From IMG/VR virus record IMGVR_UViG_3300021962_000200, positions 1 to 44,592 of that record: a stretch of 44,592 nucleotides of DNA. One strand, written 5' to 3'. The notes under the pieces were generated by a model that saw nothing but the letters and a program-made list of their open reading frames with translations, was not told the DNA's origin and ran no database searches. The stretch is from a virus. The translations under genes and the position numbers were made by a program. Below are positions 18,701 to 27,583 of the stretch, piece after piece. The first letter of the stretch is position 1. The number at the start of each line of letters is the position of its first letter.

Positions 18701-21700
18701 TTAAATTTCTAGCGTCAAATGGCAGGCGATTTTGATCCAGCATTATATTTTCTATATTCTGCATCATAACGTTGTCAATAACTGCTCCCGGTCTTTCTGC
18801 AATCAGCTGAGTCGCAGCGGGATTCAAGTTAATCAAGCTGTTAACACCCCAGCCTTGATTGGCCCAGTATAGGAACTCGCGAGCCATTTGTTGCCAGTCT
18901 AGAGGATAACCGTTTTCACGATCTTCCCCAAATATCAGTCCTTGATTAGCAAGATACTGGCCATAACTTAACAAGAAATCAACCACCGCTGATTGGTTAG
19001 TAAACACAAAACCATATGGCACTTGTACAATATCATTGGTATATTGTTTGGGTACACGGACAGTACTGCCGCCGGCACTGACTACTTGGAGTTGGCCGTT
19101 GGCTCTGCTGGCTAAAATATTAAAATAAGGATCAACGGTGCTGTAGCCAAATACTGCGTAGCCGTTTTCAACTATTTGTATAATAGCAGCACTATAGGCA
19201 AAAGAAGTAAACGGTACATTTTTGTACAGCAACAGATTGTAGCTTTCGTCGGGCAACAACAAGCTGGAATTTTGACTGTCGGGACTTGAGCGCTCAGTGT
19301 ATATTTTGAGATATTGCTTGTCCGTGAAGCTGGCAGTACGCCAGCACAGGCGCACATCAAGGCTGGCTAGTGCTGCTTCTAATGCTTCAGTTGAGTTAAT
19401 GCCTAACTGTTGGTTGTAGTCCACAATCCAGTTGATGTAGCTGGCCTTGCTAACTGGTATTATGCTTCCGTTAGTGCCAGTGTGACCACCATATACTTGA
19501 ACACCATTAGCATCTAAACGATAGCGTCCGTTGTATAGATATTGTCCAAGGTCACTGTCATAACGGTAAAGGTCGCGGTCAGCAAACAAGCTGAAAAATT
19601 CTGCTGGACGAGTCAATGCTAGCAGGCGCATAACAGCAAATGGATAACTGCTGCTGGACCACCAAGCAGCTTCTGCTGGCCCACCATCGCCTACTATCCA
19701 ACTTTTACGGAACGCATTTGGATCATATGCGCCAACAACGCTGCTCAATGGTGGCAGCAGCGCACCTTCAGATCCTGTGGGGATAAAGTAAGTTGACAAG
19801 TTAGGACGACGATATTTTTCATCAATGTATGGTCCATCGGGATCAGCAATATAGCCTGCTTGTATATCGTCCCACAAAATCAAGTTATCACCAGTATATG
19901 GTGTGGGACCGTAGCGACCGACCCACCAAGAGGGACGCTGGCTAAAGCCCAACATTTCCCAAGGTGTAAGGGCAGGATTTATTGTATCATAAAAGTTTCT
20001 GTAAATGCCGCGCCACGCGCCCAGCAACGGTTGATTTTTTTCTTTGTCACCAGCTTGGCTATAATTGTATGTAAACGGATTGTTGTTAATATACTGCTGC
20101 GACTTGTAATCAATTTTGTTTTGACCGCACCAGGTTAGAAAACTTTCGCTAAGAATACTTGTAACTTCTGCGCTGGTATAATCAGTTGTGCGGAAGTAGC
20201 CCGGAATAACATCCTCGGGTAGAAGTGGCACAGGATTGCCTTGTAATTTCAAGTTATTAAAAATCCTGCGCTCAAACTCTAACAGTATATCGTCGCGAAG
20301 GTCACCAAACGCTGCGGTAATACTGCCATCGTGCCCACGAATTACCAGTGTAGGATTAACGTAACTGGTATCTAAATATTTTTCAGGTTTGAACGCTGGA
20401 TACAGTCCTAGTTTTGTGGGTGTGTTAGGCACAAAACTACCAGTGGTTGTAGTATACTCACGAATAGTAACCACATCACCAATAGCCAACGGTGCGGTAA
20501 CAGTAACACGGGGACCATCAGTAGCCACAGTATAATCATAATTTAATGTTAGCAAATTATTATTAAGATAGATCAACAATCCCAGGAAGTTGGCTGATGT
20601 AAATGTATAAGTTTGAACCGTATCAAACACGCCGGTGGTGATTGGACTTACGGTATGAGCAACTTCTGTGTAGACGCTGCCCGATGGAATCATATCACTG
20701 TAAAAGAAACTGTTGACGTTTGTTTTGCCTGAACCAAGATCAGTGATCACCGAATCAAGAATTTGACTTGTGGTTAGTGTGCCCCATTCGCTGAGAATAG
20801 AATTTTCCAACATTCTATTCTTAAATTTATTATATTCTCTGTCATTGAACTCTAAGGACTTGAAAATATTATATTCTGGCTCACGCATGAAAAAGCCAGA
20901 CAGCGTCAGCGGAGCACTTTGTTGTAGTATAATAGTGCCATAGCGACTGACATTGCCTAAATCTCGTACGTTGTTGGCTCCGTTGATTTCGCCCGAGAAG
21001 TTGATGAGATTTTCAGCAATACTTTCGTAGTGTGTTCTTACTGTGCCCAAGGTAAATGTGGGACTGTTGGCATTGAACGGATTGTTTTCTAAATTGATCG
21101 GAACTTCATAAAATCCAGTTTCGCTAACCTGATCGCTGAGTACCTGTACTTCAATCACAGAGTCAGGAACATAAATGTTATTGAGTGTGATTAATGTAGT
21201 TTCGGCGTTTCGTGTTACAGTATAATCAGAAGGCAGCACAAATTCATTGGCTACGTACAGAAAAATTGGCGGAACTACATTGTTTTCCGGAACCACAATG
21301 TCTAACTGTAACGGACGTCCGTCATATGTAAATTGAAATTGCTGGCGAATTTGACTGGGTGTGGCTGCTGTTTCCCATCCAATTTTGCGCGAATATAAAA
21401 CACGGTTACTATACTGATAAACAAATCCATCACTAACCTGGCCGACCACACCAGATGTACCTGATACATAGTTAAATGTGTCAGTATACAAATTGTTATC
21501 AAAAACAATATCACCAATGTTAGCAAGACTTAGATAGCGTATTGGAAAATTCAATACTGGATCCGCGGCGCCACGTCCTATGGCATAACTGAATAATTTA
21601 CTTCCAACAAATGTTGAGCTTGGATATTTTGATTGGTTACTAAAACTTATTCCGTCACTATCAAAAACATCAAACAATGGCGCTTGATTAACAGATGTTT

Positions 21701-24143
21701 TTTCCTGTGCCAATAACCAATCAACGCCATCAAAGTAATAGCTTTTACCCTGCTGTGTAAGGCCATTTAAAGCAACAACAGTTTGGTTAATTAGTACTGT
21801 AGCATCACTAGCTGGTACTAAATTTATAATTGGTTGAGTAATTAACGGATCAACTGAATCGGGTTCAATGAATGTTACTTCATAAATTTTATTTCTAACT
21901 TGTGAATCGGCATCATTGGCAAAAATAACACGAGTGCCAGTGATGAATGTATATCCATCAGTGCTGTAACCAATTGAACCATTGATATTGCTGAATGCAT
22001 CAGTTGCATTAAAATCAACAATGTTAACTGGTTGCTTACCTTCTGTGCCAAAATTAAACAGCTTGGTGCCAGCATTAAATTCAATAACTGGGCGCTTGGC
22101 TCTCAACTCGTTATTTAAAACTGGGATGGTATTGTTGTATGCAGCCGACGCATTGATAACATCAATATGGAACCAACGATTGGATCGCGACCAGGCGTTT
22201 GTGTCGGGACTGGCACGACTAATTGTAATGTAGTCTGGTACTAATGGAGCATTGTCTGTAGAATCAAAGTTGCCAAAGTCATACGGAGTACTGTCGTAAG
22301 GTACACTGGCACTTTCAGTATAAGTTTCAGGCGTAACAAATTCACTAACAGGCAGCAGTCTAATTGCAGTTCCTACTCCTTCAACATAGTATTCTTTATT
22401 TTCATATTCAGCGGGGAATGTTGTTCCACGAAATTGTATTTTAAGACCATTGGTGAATACCACGCCATTGGGGCTGGTGTATGTTGGACGACCAACAATG
22501 TCAGAAATAAAAATTGTGCTGGCATTTTCTATGTCCAGGAGTCGAATTTGACCAAATATTTCAGGATCTGTGCCATCTTGATAGTAAAGCACATCTCTGA
22601 TTGCAGTCAACAATGGAATACGCTCAAAAACGCCTTCGGCATTTTTATACCATTCAGTGTTGGAATATTCTGTTCCAAACAGCACATTAAATTTTTCTAA
22701 GTTTTCAACTGGCAATACACTATTCAATTTGATATACTGCTGGCCACCAGTTGTGGTTACATATTCAATTTGCCAAATACTATAGCGTTGTTCTTGTGTC
22801 AGTGGTGTTGCTTGAGCAAAGGGTACACTATCAAATGAGCCTGCGCCAGCAATGCCACCGCCAGTGTTAATCAACGGATCAAACTGTGTTGCAATTTCCC
22901 AACCGCCTTGGTCGTCAGGAGCGTCATTGATAAATGCAACGGTGCGACCATTTAAATTAATAATGTTATCAATGCCGTTTGGATTTGCAGTAAAAAATTC
23001 AGACAAAAATTGATTATTAACTTGTTCAAATTTTAAATTGGTTATTAAATCAACGGATCCAATTGAATTTAATGTGTAATAAAAACTTTGTGCAGTGGAT
23101 AACGGCACATCAAACTGTACAGTTCCAAGGTCTTCACCGTTATTGGTTACACCAAGCACATCGCGGCTGCTGATATTCGGTGCCCAGGGTAGTCGTCCAT
23201 TAACGCCGGGTTCCATTTGTATCCAAAATCCAGGACCAGTGCCCGGTGTTCCGTTAACAATGGTAAATGTTCCCTGCATATTGAACTGTGTTTCGCTGGC
23301 ATAGTACAGCGTATCGGGTGCATCCTGTGGCACAGTGAATGTAATGTTTCCTGTTTGTGCGCCGTTACGACTAACACCGCTGTTATATTGATCTCCGGTG
23401 CCTTGACTTGGTGCAGTTTTAATCCAGAATGGTGATGCTACATCAAGATTTAAATTGAAAATATAAGTGTTACCCCGCACCAGTGTTAGTGTGGGATTGG
23501 GCACATAATCAATTACATAAGCAGAAATTCCTGTTGATGTAACGCGAAAATTTTCTGTTTCTTTTTCGTTTTGTGCTACATTAAATGTGTAGTTGCCCCC
23601 GCGTACAAGAGTGATGGCAGGATTGTTGCCAGTGTAATTGGAAAAAGTATATACACCATTTTCTCTGGTAACTGTATAGTCGGCTGTAAGTGGTACAGCA
23701 GTGGCACCAACATCAACTGATAACGGACCACTAGGCAACCAATAGTATTGACTGAAATTTACAAACTTGTCAAAATCAATTTGTGGATTCCACGCATAGT
23801 ATTCGCTGGTATACAGTCTGTCACTGTTGTTGGTAAATGCACCTTGCGATGCCAGTGCATCATTGATGCCAGGATAGGTGATAGCATCCTCAACAGAGTC
23901 ACTGTCGGGTTTGAGCATAACCACACCGGGCTCTAACTGATAGTTGGCACGAGCCGGTGTTGGTTCAACCACATAACGACTGTCTGCGTTGACACCAGGA
24001 CCAACACGACGGCCAACAAAGCCTTGTGTCTTTTTAAATTTTGGTTCTTGTACTAACTGATCCAGCGTGGCCGCTAAGAACTGTTTGTTTGTAGATGTTT
24101 GAAATATTTCAGGTAAAAAATCTACCGTTCTTACTTTTGCCAT
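9729..24143 (-). CDS. Giant baseplate wedge/fibre protein (gp7 position), 4804 residues
   Basis: One uninterrupted frame of 14.4 kb starting at ATG 24143, which shares a base with the gp6 stop (TAATG). The opening (MAKVRTVDFLPEIFQTSTN, then GFVGRRVGPGVNADSRYVVE) looks like the conserved N-terminus of very large structural proteins in aquatic T4-like phages. T4 gp7, which also follows gp6, is about 1030 residues. Seven FG-GAP-like motifs (residues about 2309, 2368, 2424, 2698, 2837, 3057, 3144; e.g. FGHAV...VYVGAPDENAVYAY) suggest a beta-propeller. Many fibre-type modules of the form VNG...DYT...V.F..AP..G..V.I occur inside it and in the last 900 residues. A GYT-type repeat lies near 3868. Role by position: baseplate wedge with fibre or receptor-contact functions. 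The name gp7 is positional only. Confidence 0.75.
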   Translation of the reverse strand: MAKVRTVDFLPEIFQTSTNKQFLAATLDQLVQEPKFKKTQGFVGRRVGPGVNADSRYVVEPTPARANYQLEPGVVMLKPDSDSVEDAITYPGINDALASQGAFTNNSDRLYTSEYYAWNPQIDFDKFVNFSQYYWLPSGPLSVDVGATAVPLTADYTVTRENGVYTFSNYTGNNPAITLVRGGNYTFNVAQNEKETENFRVTSTGISAYVIDYVPNPTLTLVRGNTYIFNLNLDVASPFWIKTAPSQGTGDQYNSGVSRNGAQTGNITFTVPQDAPDTLYYASETQFNMQGTFTIVNGTPGTGPGFWIQMEPGVNGRLPWAPNISSRDVLGVTNNGEDLGTVQFDVPLSTAQSFYYTLNSIGSVDLITNLKFEQVNNQFLSEFFTANPNGIDNIINLNGRTVAFINDAPDDQGGWEIATQFDPLINTGGGIAGAGSFDSVPFAQATPLTQEQRYSIWQIEYVTTTGGQQYIKLNSVLPVENLEKFNVLFGTEYSNTEWYKNAEGVFERIPLLTAIRDVLYYQDGTDPEIFGQIRLLDIENASTIFISDIVGRPTYTSPNGVVFTNGLKIQFRGTTFPAEYENKEYYVEGVGTAIRLLPVSEFVTPETYTESASVPYDSTPYDFGNFDSTDNAPLVPDYITISRASPDTNAWSRSNRWFHIDVINASAAYNNTIPVLNNELRAKRPVIEFNAGTKLFNFGTEGKQPVNIVDFNATDAFSNINGSIGYSTDGYTFITGTRVIFANDADSQVRNKIYEVTFIEPDSVDPLITQPIINLVPASDATVLINQTVVALNGLTQQGKSYYFDGVDWLLAQEKTSVNQAPLFDVFDSDGISFSNQSKYPSSTFVGSKLFSYAIGRGAADPVLNFPIRYLSLANIGDIVFDNNLYTDTFNYVSGTSGVVGQVSDGFVYQYSNRVLYSRKIGWETAATPSQIRQQFQFTYDGRPLQLDIVVPENNVVPPIFLYVANEFVLPSDYTVTRNAETTLITLNNIYVPDSVIEVQVLSDQVSETGFYEVPINLENNPFNANSPTFTLGTVRTHYESIAENLINFSGEINGANNVRDLGNVSRYGTIILQQSAPLTLSGFFMREPEYNIFKSLEFNDREYNKFKNRMLENSILSEWGTLTTSQILDSVITDLGSGKTNVNSFFYSDMIPSGSVYTEVAHTVSPITTGVFDTVQTYTFTSANFLGLLIYLNNNLLTLNYDYTVATDGPRVTVTAPLAIGDVVTIREYTTTTGSFVPNTPTKLGLYPAFKPEKYLDTSYVNPTLVIRGHDGSITAAFGDLRDDILLEFERRIFNNLKLQGNPVPLLPEDVIPGYFRTTDYTSAEVTSILSESFLTWCGQNKIDYKSQQYINNNPFTYNYSQAGDKEKNQPLLGAWRGIYRNFYDTINPALTPWEMLGFSQRPSWWVGRYGPTPYTGDNLILWDDIQAGYIADPDGPYIDEKYRRPNLSTYFIPTGSEGALLPPLSSVVGAYDPNAFRKSWIVGDGGPAEAAWWSSSSYPFAVMRLLALTRPAEFFSLFADRDLYRYDSDLGQYLYNGRYRLDANGVQVYGGHTGTNGSIIPVSKASYINWIVDYNQQLGINSTEALEAALASLDVRLCWRTASFTDKQYLKIYTERSSPDSQNSSLLLPDESYNLLLYKNVPFTSFAYSAAIIQIVENGYAVFGYSTVDPYFNILASRANGQLQVVSAGGSTVRVPKQYTNDIVQVPYGFVFTNQSAVVDFLLSYGQYLANQGLIFGEDRENGYPLDWQQMAREFLYWANQGWGVNSLINLNPAATQLIAERPGAVIDNVMMQNIENIMLDQNRLPFDARNLIIERLENRFSVTSANGQAIAYANLRYTSYENLVILDNVSIFSDLIYNPTTGARQNRVNVTAMTTTEWDGTLNAQGFVLNQDNVQPWAPNRKYAKGEIVNYKNTYWSAETIVQPKREFVYSDWVKSDYTKIQKGLLPNIANKADQLANSYNTQTANLERDNDLLSYGLIGFQPREYMAALNLDDVSQVNLYQQFIRSKGTVLSAEIFTGANLGKEVADYKIYENWAILRGTYGANANRSYFELRLNEALLQSDPATIQVIEVGESSVANQTVLLNDVWRESYKLTSPDILPTTTTVDTDTALPSAGYVNIDDVDITVFSLDDPSAIAADLDNVGDGTRIWVAKTNSYDWNVYRATQTPGKVTRVSDNLDGTSLVTFSAVHNLRRGDLLIVRYFNESFNGVYRVLTTPKPTTLTVAYVFPNGNQTVATGTGLGFFLDTMRVSQASDITTLSYANDLTPGSLAWVDNNGSGLWQVLEKQNVFDDSFSLTQQRPVENAGYGTSVAQTYNNLGALVGAPTYYNDSTSTETGVLYPYVRGEGNTYIEDNLLFLNAPDTLGYGNALDFGDQTWGVAGASLSAAGVGYASVINRNEDGRFTQAQLLVAPDYVSSAGSFGHAVAISKDERIVYVGAPDENAVYAYGRVDTTLQSVNYISDGVTQEYNYSNSIIIDYTQPDQLVVVVNNTAQFEGIDYTVSNTSVVFNEAPNSDLRIVIAKRESAQLDHRVYYGVTQDSTSGSGSEATFTVDRTRGTYVVSLIAPGLNYNIGDTLTINAATIGGGTSPANDLIITVDTVTVGGIVTFTPSGSGVANTDNFDLSEYLYTATDIDSFRLSVNGQLQRPYIDYTFAGTTVTFKPATNPAPNAVIMAYAATYFKYISKITGPVGSANFGYSVASSTDGRQVVVGAPTAVVNALESGSTYVYDRSVLRYQIGIGDTGTTTFSLPAGWQSPVSVLINGVFLTNADYFINGGFQVIGNDVVLTSAVTLAVGDVVEVESNIFKFVQQIVTTTDWDSLNQTADNSPIYQAQLGWAVDLCSQNCSIYSGEPQNTNNNSGAVQRNVNQARVYGIISSPVANPVLTSGDTIRVNNYEVAVPASPNNTVAGLASAINSTNNGIGIPNVTATVSDDLRFTANGFTKTFDIGVTYSQYDNYTPVVYADDVLQVLGVDYTYNNSTGIITFATNPADNTVIRVVSGILTIRVINSAAALPGTKLNVLPGILGTAFADIGFVNYSYTQTITSPNPTQFARFGSSLTVDSTALTLVVGAPNGNMYEPVTFDNNTTYFDDRSTVFSTTIVQSGVAYTFDYLPSAADTVTNPGKFVFGQQLYNNLTHELDGYGTGLSYITGKLLVGAPGNEFEDAQFDNTGQVVIYDNPTRIPAWTVKHQQTPVVDVALLNSVYMYDKLESQTTNYLDFFNPLQGKILGVARENIDYIGAVDPANYSNGPIRNVGNPWGASRVGQIWWDTNSVRFIDPNQDDIVYASRRWGQTFPGSRIDIYQWIESTVPPSNYTGPGTPLSFLSYTTRVELNSENIFATRYYFWVRNISTVNTVAGKKLSTTAIANYIEYPRASGIAYLAPLNASTVAIYNVLDLISAQDTILHIEYDRLANNDNVHQEYELIAADRADSFLSDNLYLKLQDSFSGINVVGANVPDVGLSPAMRYGVSFRPRQSMFVDRFSALKNYLGRANAVLAQYPISESKSFTLLNSSEPEPTPGSGAWDKRVVDLAELSYQNLTIVPYGYKYLVASDSSNSGLWTIYEVVAGALLSSKELALIRVQNYDTRRYWSYIDWYLPGYNKTQNPVATVANYAGLSGLTLGVAPVGSSVKVSNQLATGKFEIYQRTDLGWDRVGLEDGTIEFSEALWNYNYSGARFGFDNEVFDSQYFDQEPVIETRKIIQAINEQLFVDELLIERNRSLVLMFEYIMSEFAAPEWLIKTSLIDVDHKIRSLRPYEFYNRDNQDFVLNYIQEVKPYHTQIREFNLSYNGIDEYPGSVTDFDLPAYWDSTLTVPEFISPVLLPYTQSTAVSNTNFNADTPSNSTLWAKTPWDEWYNNYTLSIRSVVITNGGSGYTVAPVITVTGECVEPAEMTAIINGAGQVTGVIIDNYGSGYTSTAIITFTGGNGTGAAAAVTMGNSLVRQFTTVIKYDRYEYSSDIVEWEPDTEYSAGTLVRYLDRVWSANSTVQSSTFDPDEWTAVNPAFLSGVNRTMGFYTPTANQTGLSLPLLINGIEYPGVQMYGVGYNQYPGFDLLPYDTAPFDNVTFGPEGQPTYDQSILDAIYTSEYSDIYLGILPTSINADGGAYIDTYSSHAPEELIPGSEFDTLDLRVYTTPGADWARDGHGFRIEVKKYVVTATPDTFSFAGVTPVPATMLVANQTTGLLLHVGTDYTADWANSSITVIAGATAGDEIVISLYQIGGGNQLFKQPYNGDEVGNSLVVPVQYSLIEEFVIFVNGVLITNYTYAQDGIGTLLTFGDTYTADDYLMIAAIGPTTIDETTVDYSWSVPVTQYIVGVADQYLYTLTNSMEYVNPDNLYITINGQRVRTSAGAEYYADGTSEYWLPTRLGFSQQIIADNEVRVYVDDIPQILNIDYLVEPYDPLHPEDRRAVQFAVTPSSGERILICVTTDAEATVTGNQLLFNQYGGFVPSDGDIITVTSWNDTRQQNILTQVYVGSVGGEQTNVEPFDSLGYDVGTVTGDPGSFDYSETQAVSLNNLFLSHANVDADRLFVTLNGELIFNNVDYTVVNNEIILAGGYILSPTDVIMITEFTSSIAPESMAFRIFQDMRGVQATYRITPATTTYLTQPLGATDDVIYVYNAAALGEPNLPGNVWGLLTINGERIMYRTRNTVNNTISGLRRGTAGTGAADHATGSDVYDISRGNLLLPQYQNYVVSNITNPLESGVNLGDGSTTTFIANEIDATGTAAAVEVYVGGTLQTSGYTITSDNPVTVEFDTAPADGSEVAILVRRGVTWYAPGVGTPSNGVALQDTDTDAARFLRGE

Positions 24144-27100
24144 TAGATTACTCCGCTGCCAGGTGCAGTTCTAAGATTAGTACTGGTTAATGCTTCAATA
24201 ACTTGAATGTCAACTACTGTGGCAGCGTTGACAAATATTTCGTTGGGTGCTGATCGTATTTCATACAAGTCACCAAATGCTTTCTGTGGATTCAATGGAA
24301 CCAACACAACCGAACTTACAATGCTGCCTAACTGTTGATGTAGGTATGCTGAAAGTTCGGAGAAGTAAAACGTGTCACCAAAATCCCAATTTTCGATATC
24401 AAAGTATGCATCTAAACTGGCCACAACTGAACTTTTGATTTCACTTAGCGACGCAGTTGAGTTGCTAGCGCGAATAACTTTAATTGTGGCCCTTAAATCT
24501 TCGGCAGCCTTGGCACCAAACAATGGTTTGAATTTAACAGGATTTACAATCATGTTGTCGGAAATCATTTTATAATTTTGGAATCCCGAATACTCAGTGC
24601 TCAATGCATTGATTGTTGGTGGTACAGGCTGCGGCACCGTGCCGCTGGAATCTTGAATGTAGTTTCTATAGGCCGTATAATAATCTTGCGTAACCACGTA
24701 GAGGTCAATAATGTTAGATGATCCAGGATCAATGCGATTGGTCAATGCGCTGTTGTGGCGATATTGATAATACAAGTCCTGGCGACCAACACGAGTTTGA
24801 TACTCGTCGGTTTCTACCACTACAGTGGTGCCAGTGCTGGTCAATGTTAAAATATAAAACTGCTCATCTGTGTATGCATAAAAAACTTGTCCTACAACAT
24901 ACTGTGCTTTTTCCAAAACAATGTCATCAAGTGTAGCATACTGATCATTGACTATTCCAGATGCAACTAATACATAACGTTCAAGATTGTCAAAGTCCAC
25001 AATCTTTTGGAAGTAAACAACTTTTTCAGTGGGATTTACACCAGGTGCAACAATTTCATCAAAAAAGTCAGGATTGTCGGGCACGCCATCGGCGTCACGA
25101 TCTTGCCAAGACACTAACACTTGATAGTCATCAACATACCCATCTGACAACACAGGCTGTGCAATAATCCGCATGGTGATGTCACTGTCAAGTGGCAAGT
25201 TTGAATCGGGGCGACTGTTGGTCTTTAGCACTCGCACAAAGTCACGTATGGTGGTGCCTGTGCGACTGTCATAAATTTGTTCGTCGCCGTAAAAGAAAAA
25301 TCGTGTTTCAAGTACGCTGCCAAAATAGTAGTTTAGTGCGCGAGTGGTGACGGTGTATGATTCGCCGTCGGTAACAAACTGTACCATCCAACTGGCATCA
25401 AGATTTGCGCCCGAAGTATCTCCGGCATATGTTTGACTCCAGGTGGCATTGACAGCAAGATTTGACGCTGTGATCAGGTACCATTCGCTGGTTAGATTGT
25501 TATAGCCCAGGCCAAAGTTACGATACAGTTCCATTTGTGCCAGCGCATTTTGTCTAACACTGGTGCCCAAATCAGTAACAAATAACGGAATAACTTCTAC
25601 GCATTCAGCGTTGGTTGGCACATAGTTGTTTAGCACTATTGGGCCTAAGCCATTGGAAAAGTTGCCCAGTCCTTGATTGGTTCCATCAACGTATATGGCT
25701 GTGGCAGCGGCCCAAATTGTTAATTTTTCGTCGGCTCTTGTGGGAGTACCTAACACCAATCGGTTGTTGGCATCAAAGTAGTAGCCAGTTGGTGCTCTAA
25801 ACTTAATCAAGCTGCCAACTTTAACATACTGCATGTTGCTGCTGGAGTATGTGCCTACTGGTACTGGGTTGCCGGCTGTGTTTTTAAAATAGCCAGTAGT
25901 TTCATTGGCCAATGTGGTGCTTTGATTCCAACTAACTGCTAGTGGAGTCAGCGACGGCCGGGGAAAGTTTGCATAATAAAATTGTTTGACTGCTTCAGTT
26001 GTCAGCAGAGGTTCAACACGATTGGTAATTAGGTCAACAATGTCATTGGTTGTTAGCCAACTGAATAAAAATGTTGGCAACTCGTTTGATTCATACAGCG
26101 CACCGTCGCTGCCAAACGTGTTAGTTGAACTGTATTTGCCAGTGTTGTCAACCAAGTCAAGATAGCGACTGGTTCCAATTGAAGCACGGTTAAGTGCTTT
26201 GGATTTGATAATTGAGTTGTAAGCAGTGAATGGGAAGTTGTTGTAATCTTCACCATTGACCATTCTATTTTGTGTGTAGTAGCGGGCTGGCGCACGTTGT
26301 TTAATTTCATCAATTGATTCGCGTGCCAGTGCATTACTAACAGGTTCAGTGATACCGCATGTGAATGTAAGTGTTTCAATTTGTCCTGTGCGGCTAACAT
26401 AGTTAATGCTTAAAATCACACTTTGCATTTCTTCGGGATTGATAATATACTGCAATCCATTTGATGCACGAACATAAGCACGGAAGAATCCTACAGGAAT
26501 TTCAGAAAATACACCATCACCAAAGTTTAGTGTGATTTGGTCATTTGAACGACTGGTTACTGAATATAGTGGTCGCAGTCCGTCTTGCTGCTCGGCTGCT
26601 GCGGTGTACACACTTTCAACAAAGTCCCACTCACGAGCAATGTTGCCTACGTTGTCTAACTGATATAACCAGCGGTCGGTGTTGTTAACACCTTCAATGT
26701 TGATATTAACTGCTCGGTTGGAAATACGCTCGGGCAAGTTAAAATCTTGATTTTGTAGCACGCCTTGTTTGAACAAGAAGAAAAAGCCGGTGTTGTCCGA
26801 AGCAAAGCCTAATTGATCATTGCGGAACAACATGCCAAACTGTCCATTAGGACGGGGGCTTGGTTCATACACATATTCCACACCAGCAGGCAGGCCCGAC
26901 GCTGTAGCACTAACAGCTTCAAAGGGCATGTTAACACCATCAATAACTGCGCTGTAAGGTATTACTGGCAAAAATCCGGGTACTAGATTAACTGTGTATT
27001 CGTCGGTGCGTACACCTTGTATTGTGGTTCTATTGCCCGGGCGACCAATGCGTTGAGTGTTTACCAAAGACGCATTTAAAATAGCATTAAACTGCTCTTG

Positions 27101-27556
27101 CCAGTCAAAGTTTGTGGGATCAGCCCAGTTAACTGTGATGTTGGCTAAATTAATACCATTGTAATCTGTGATATTTTCAGTGGTTTGTATTGAAAATACT
27201 TTAAGATAGCCACTGGCTTCTGTATTACGCTTGGGTGTATAGCTGACTAAATTTGCCAGTTTAACCACGCTGTCGCGGCGCTCGGCTGTGTCTAAATAAT
27301 TTTCGCGAGTGTTTAAGTCTGAGCGGAAGGCCAGCGATTGGCCCATAAACGCCATTAAGTCTAGTATGGCAATAAATTCCGACGATTCAATGTAGTCATT
27401 GAATGACTCGGGATAGTACAAGCGTATATAGTCAACAAAACTCTTGCGCAGAGTTTCAAAGTCGTAGCTTTGGAAGTCGGCTTCGCGGTAAGTTTGATAG
27501 ATTCTTTTCCAATCCTCAACTCCAAATACTGCGGTTTGTCTAGTAGTTTTTGCCAT
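24143..27556 (-). CDS. 6: Baseplate wedge protein gp6 (baseplate J-like)
   Basis: A 1137-residue protein starting at ATG 27556. The N-terminus is typical of T4-superfamily gp6: FETLRKSFVDYIRLYYPESF, FIAILDLMAFMGQSLAFRSD, NTRENYLDTAERRDSVVKLA and SYTPKRNTEASGYLKV. gp6 forms the inner ring of the baseplate wedge through a gp6 dimer and is related to baseplate J proteins of simpler contractile tails. It is much longer than T4 gp6 (about 660 residues), with the extra length in a beta-rich middle and C-terminal part. It follows gp25 as in T4. A terminator hairpin and then a late-like promoter lie between the two genes, so it may start its own transcript. Confidence 0.9.
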   Translation of the reverse strand: MAKTTRQTAVFGVEDWKRIYQTYREADFQSYDFETLRKSFVDYIRLYYPESFNDYIESSEFIAILDLMAFMGQSLAFRSDLNTRENYLDTAERRDSVVKLANLVSYTPKRNTEASGYLKVFSIQTTENITDYNGINLANITVNWADPTNFDWQEQFNAILNASLVNTQRIGRPGNRTTIQGVRTDEYTVNLVPGFLPVIPYSAVIDGVNMPFEAVSATASGLPAGVEYVYEPSPRPNGQFGMLFRNDQLGFASDNTGFFFLFKQGVLQNQDFNLPERISNRAVNINIEGVNNTDRWLYQLDNVGNIAREWDFVESVYTAAAEQQDGLRPLYSVTSRSNDQITLNFGDGVFSEIPVGFFRAYVRASNGLQYIINPEEMQSVILSINYVSRTGQIETLTFTCGITEPVSNALARESIDEIKQRAPARYYTQNRMVNGEDYNNFPFTAYNSIIKSKALNRASIGTSRYLDLVDNTGKYSSTNTFGSDGALYESNELPTFLFSWLTTNDIVDLITNRVEPLLTTEAVKQFYYANFPRPSLTPLAVSWNQSTTLANETTGYFKNTAGNPVPVGTYSSSNMQYVKVGSLIKFRAPTGYYFDANNRLVLGTPTRADEKLTIWAAATAIYVDGTNQGLGNFSNGLGPIVLNNYVPTNAECVEVIPLFVTDLGTSVRQNALAQMELYRNFGLGYNNLTSEWYLITASNLAVNATWSQTYAGDTSGANLDASWMVQFVTDGESYTVTTRALNYYFGSVLETRFFFYGDEQIYDSRTGTTIRDFVRVLKTNSRPDSNLPLDSDITMRIIAQPVLSDGYVDDYQVLVSWQDRDADGVPDNPDFFDEIVAPGVNPTEKVVYFQKIVDFDNLERYVLVASGIVNDQYATLDDIVLEKAQYVVGQVFYAYTDEQFYILTLTSTGTTVVVETDEYQTRVGRQDLYYQYRHNSALTNRIDPGSSNIIDLYVVTQDYYTAYRNYIQDSSGTVPQPVPPTINALSTEYSGFQNYKMISDNMIVNPVKFKPLFGAKAAEDLRATIKVIRASNSTASLSEIKSSVVASLDAYFDIENWDFGDTFYFSELSAYLHQQLGSIVSSVVLVPLNPQKAFGDLYEIRSAPNEIFVNAATVVDIQVIEALTSTNLRTAPGSGVI

Positions 27557-27575
27557 AATGATTGATCTTGTTGAT

Positions 27576-27583
27576 TATTTATG
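27576..27583 (-). promoter_or_regulatory. T4-late-like promoter motif CATAAATA before gp6
   Basis: CATAAATA (7 of 8 to the T4 late consensus) on the minus strand ends 19 bases before the gp6 start. It sits directly behind a terminator hairpin, which makes a fresh transcription start here sensible. It is identical to the copy at 8955-8962. Confidence 0.5.
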
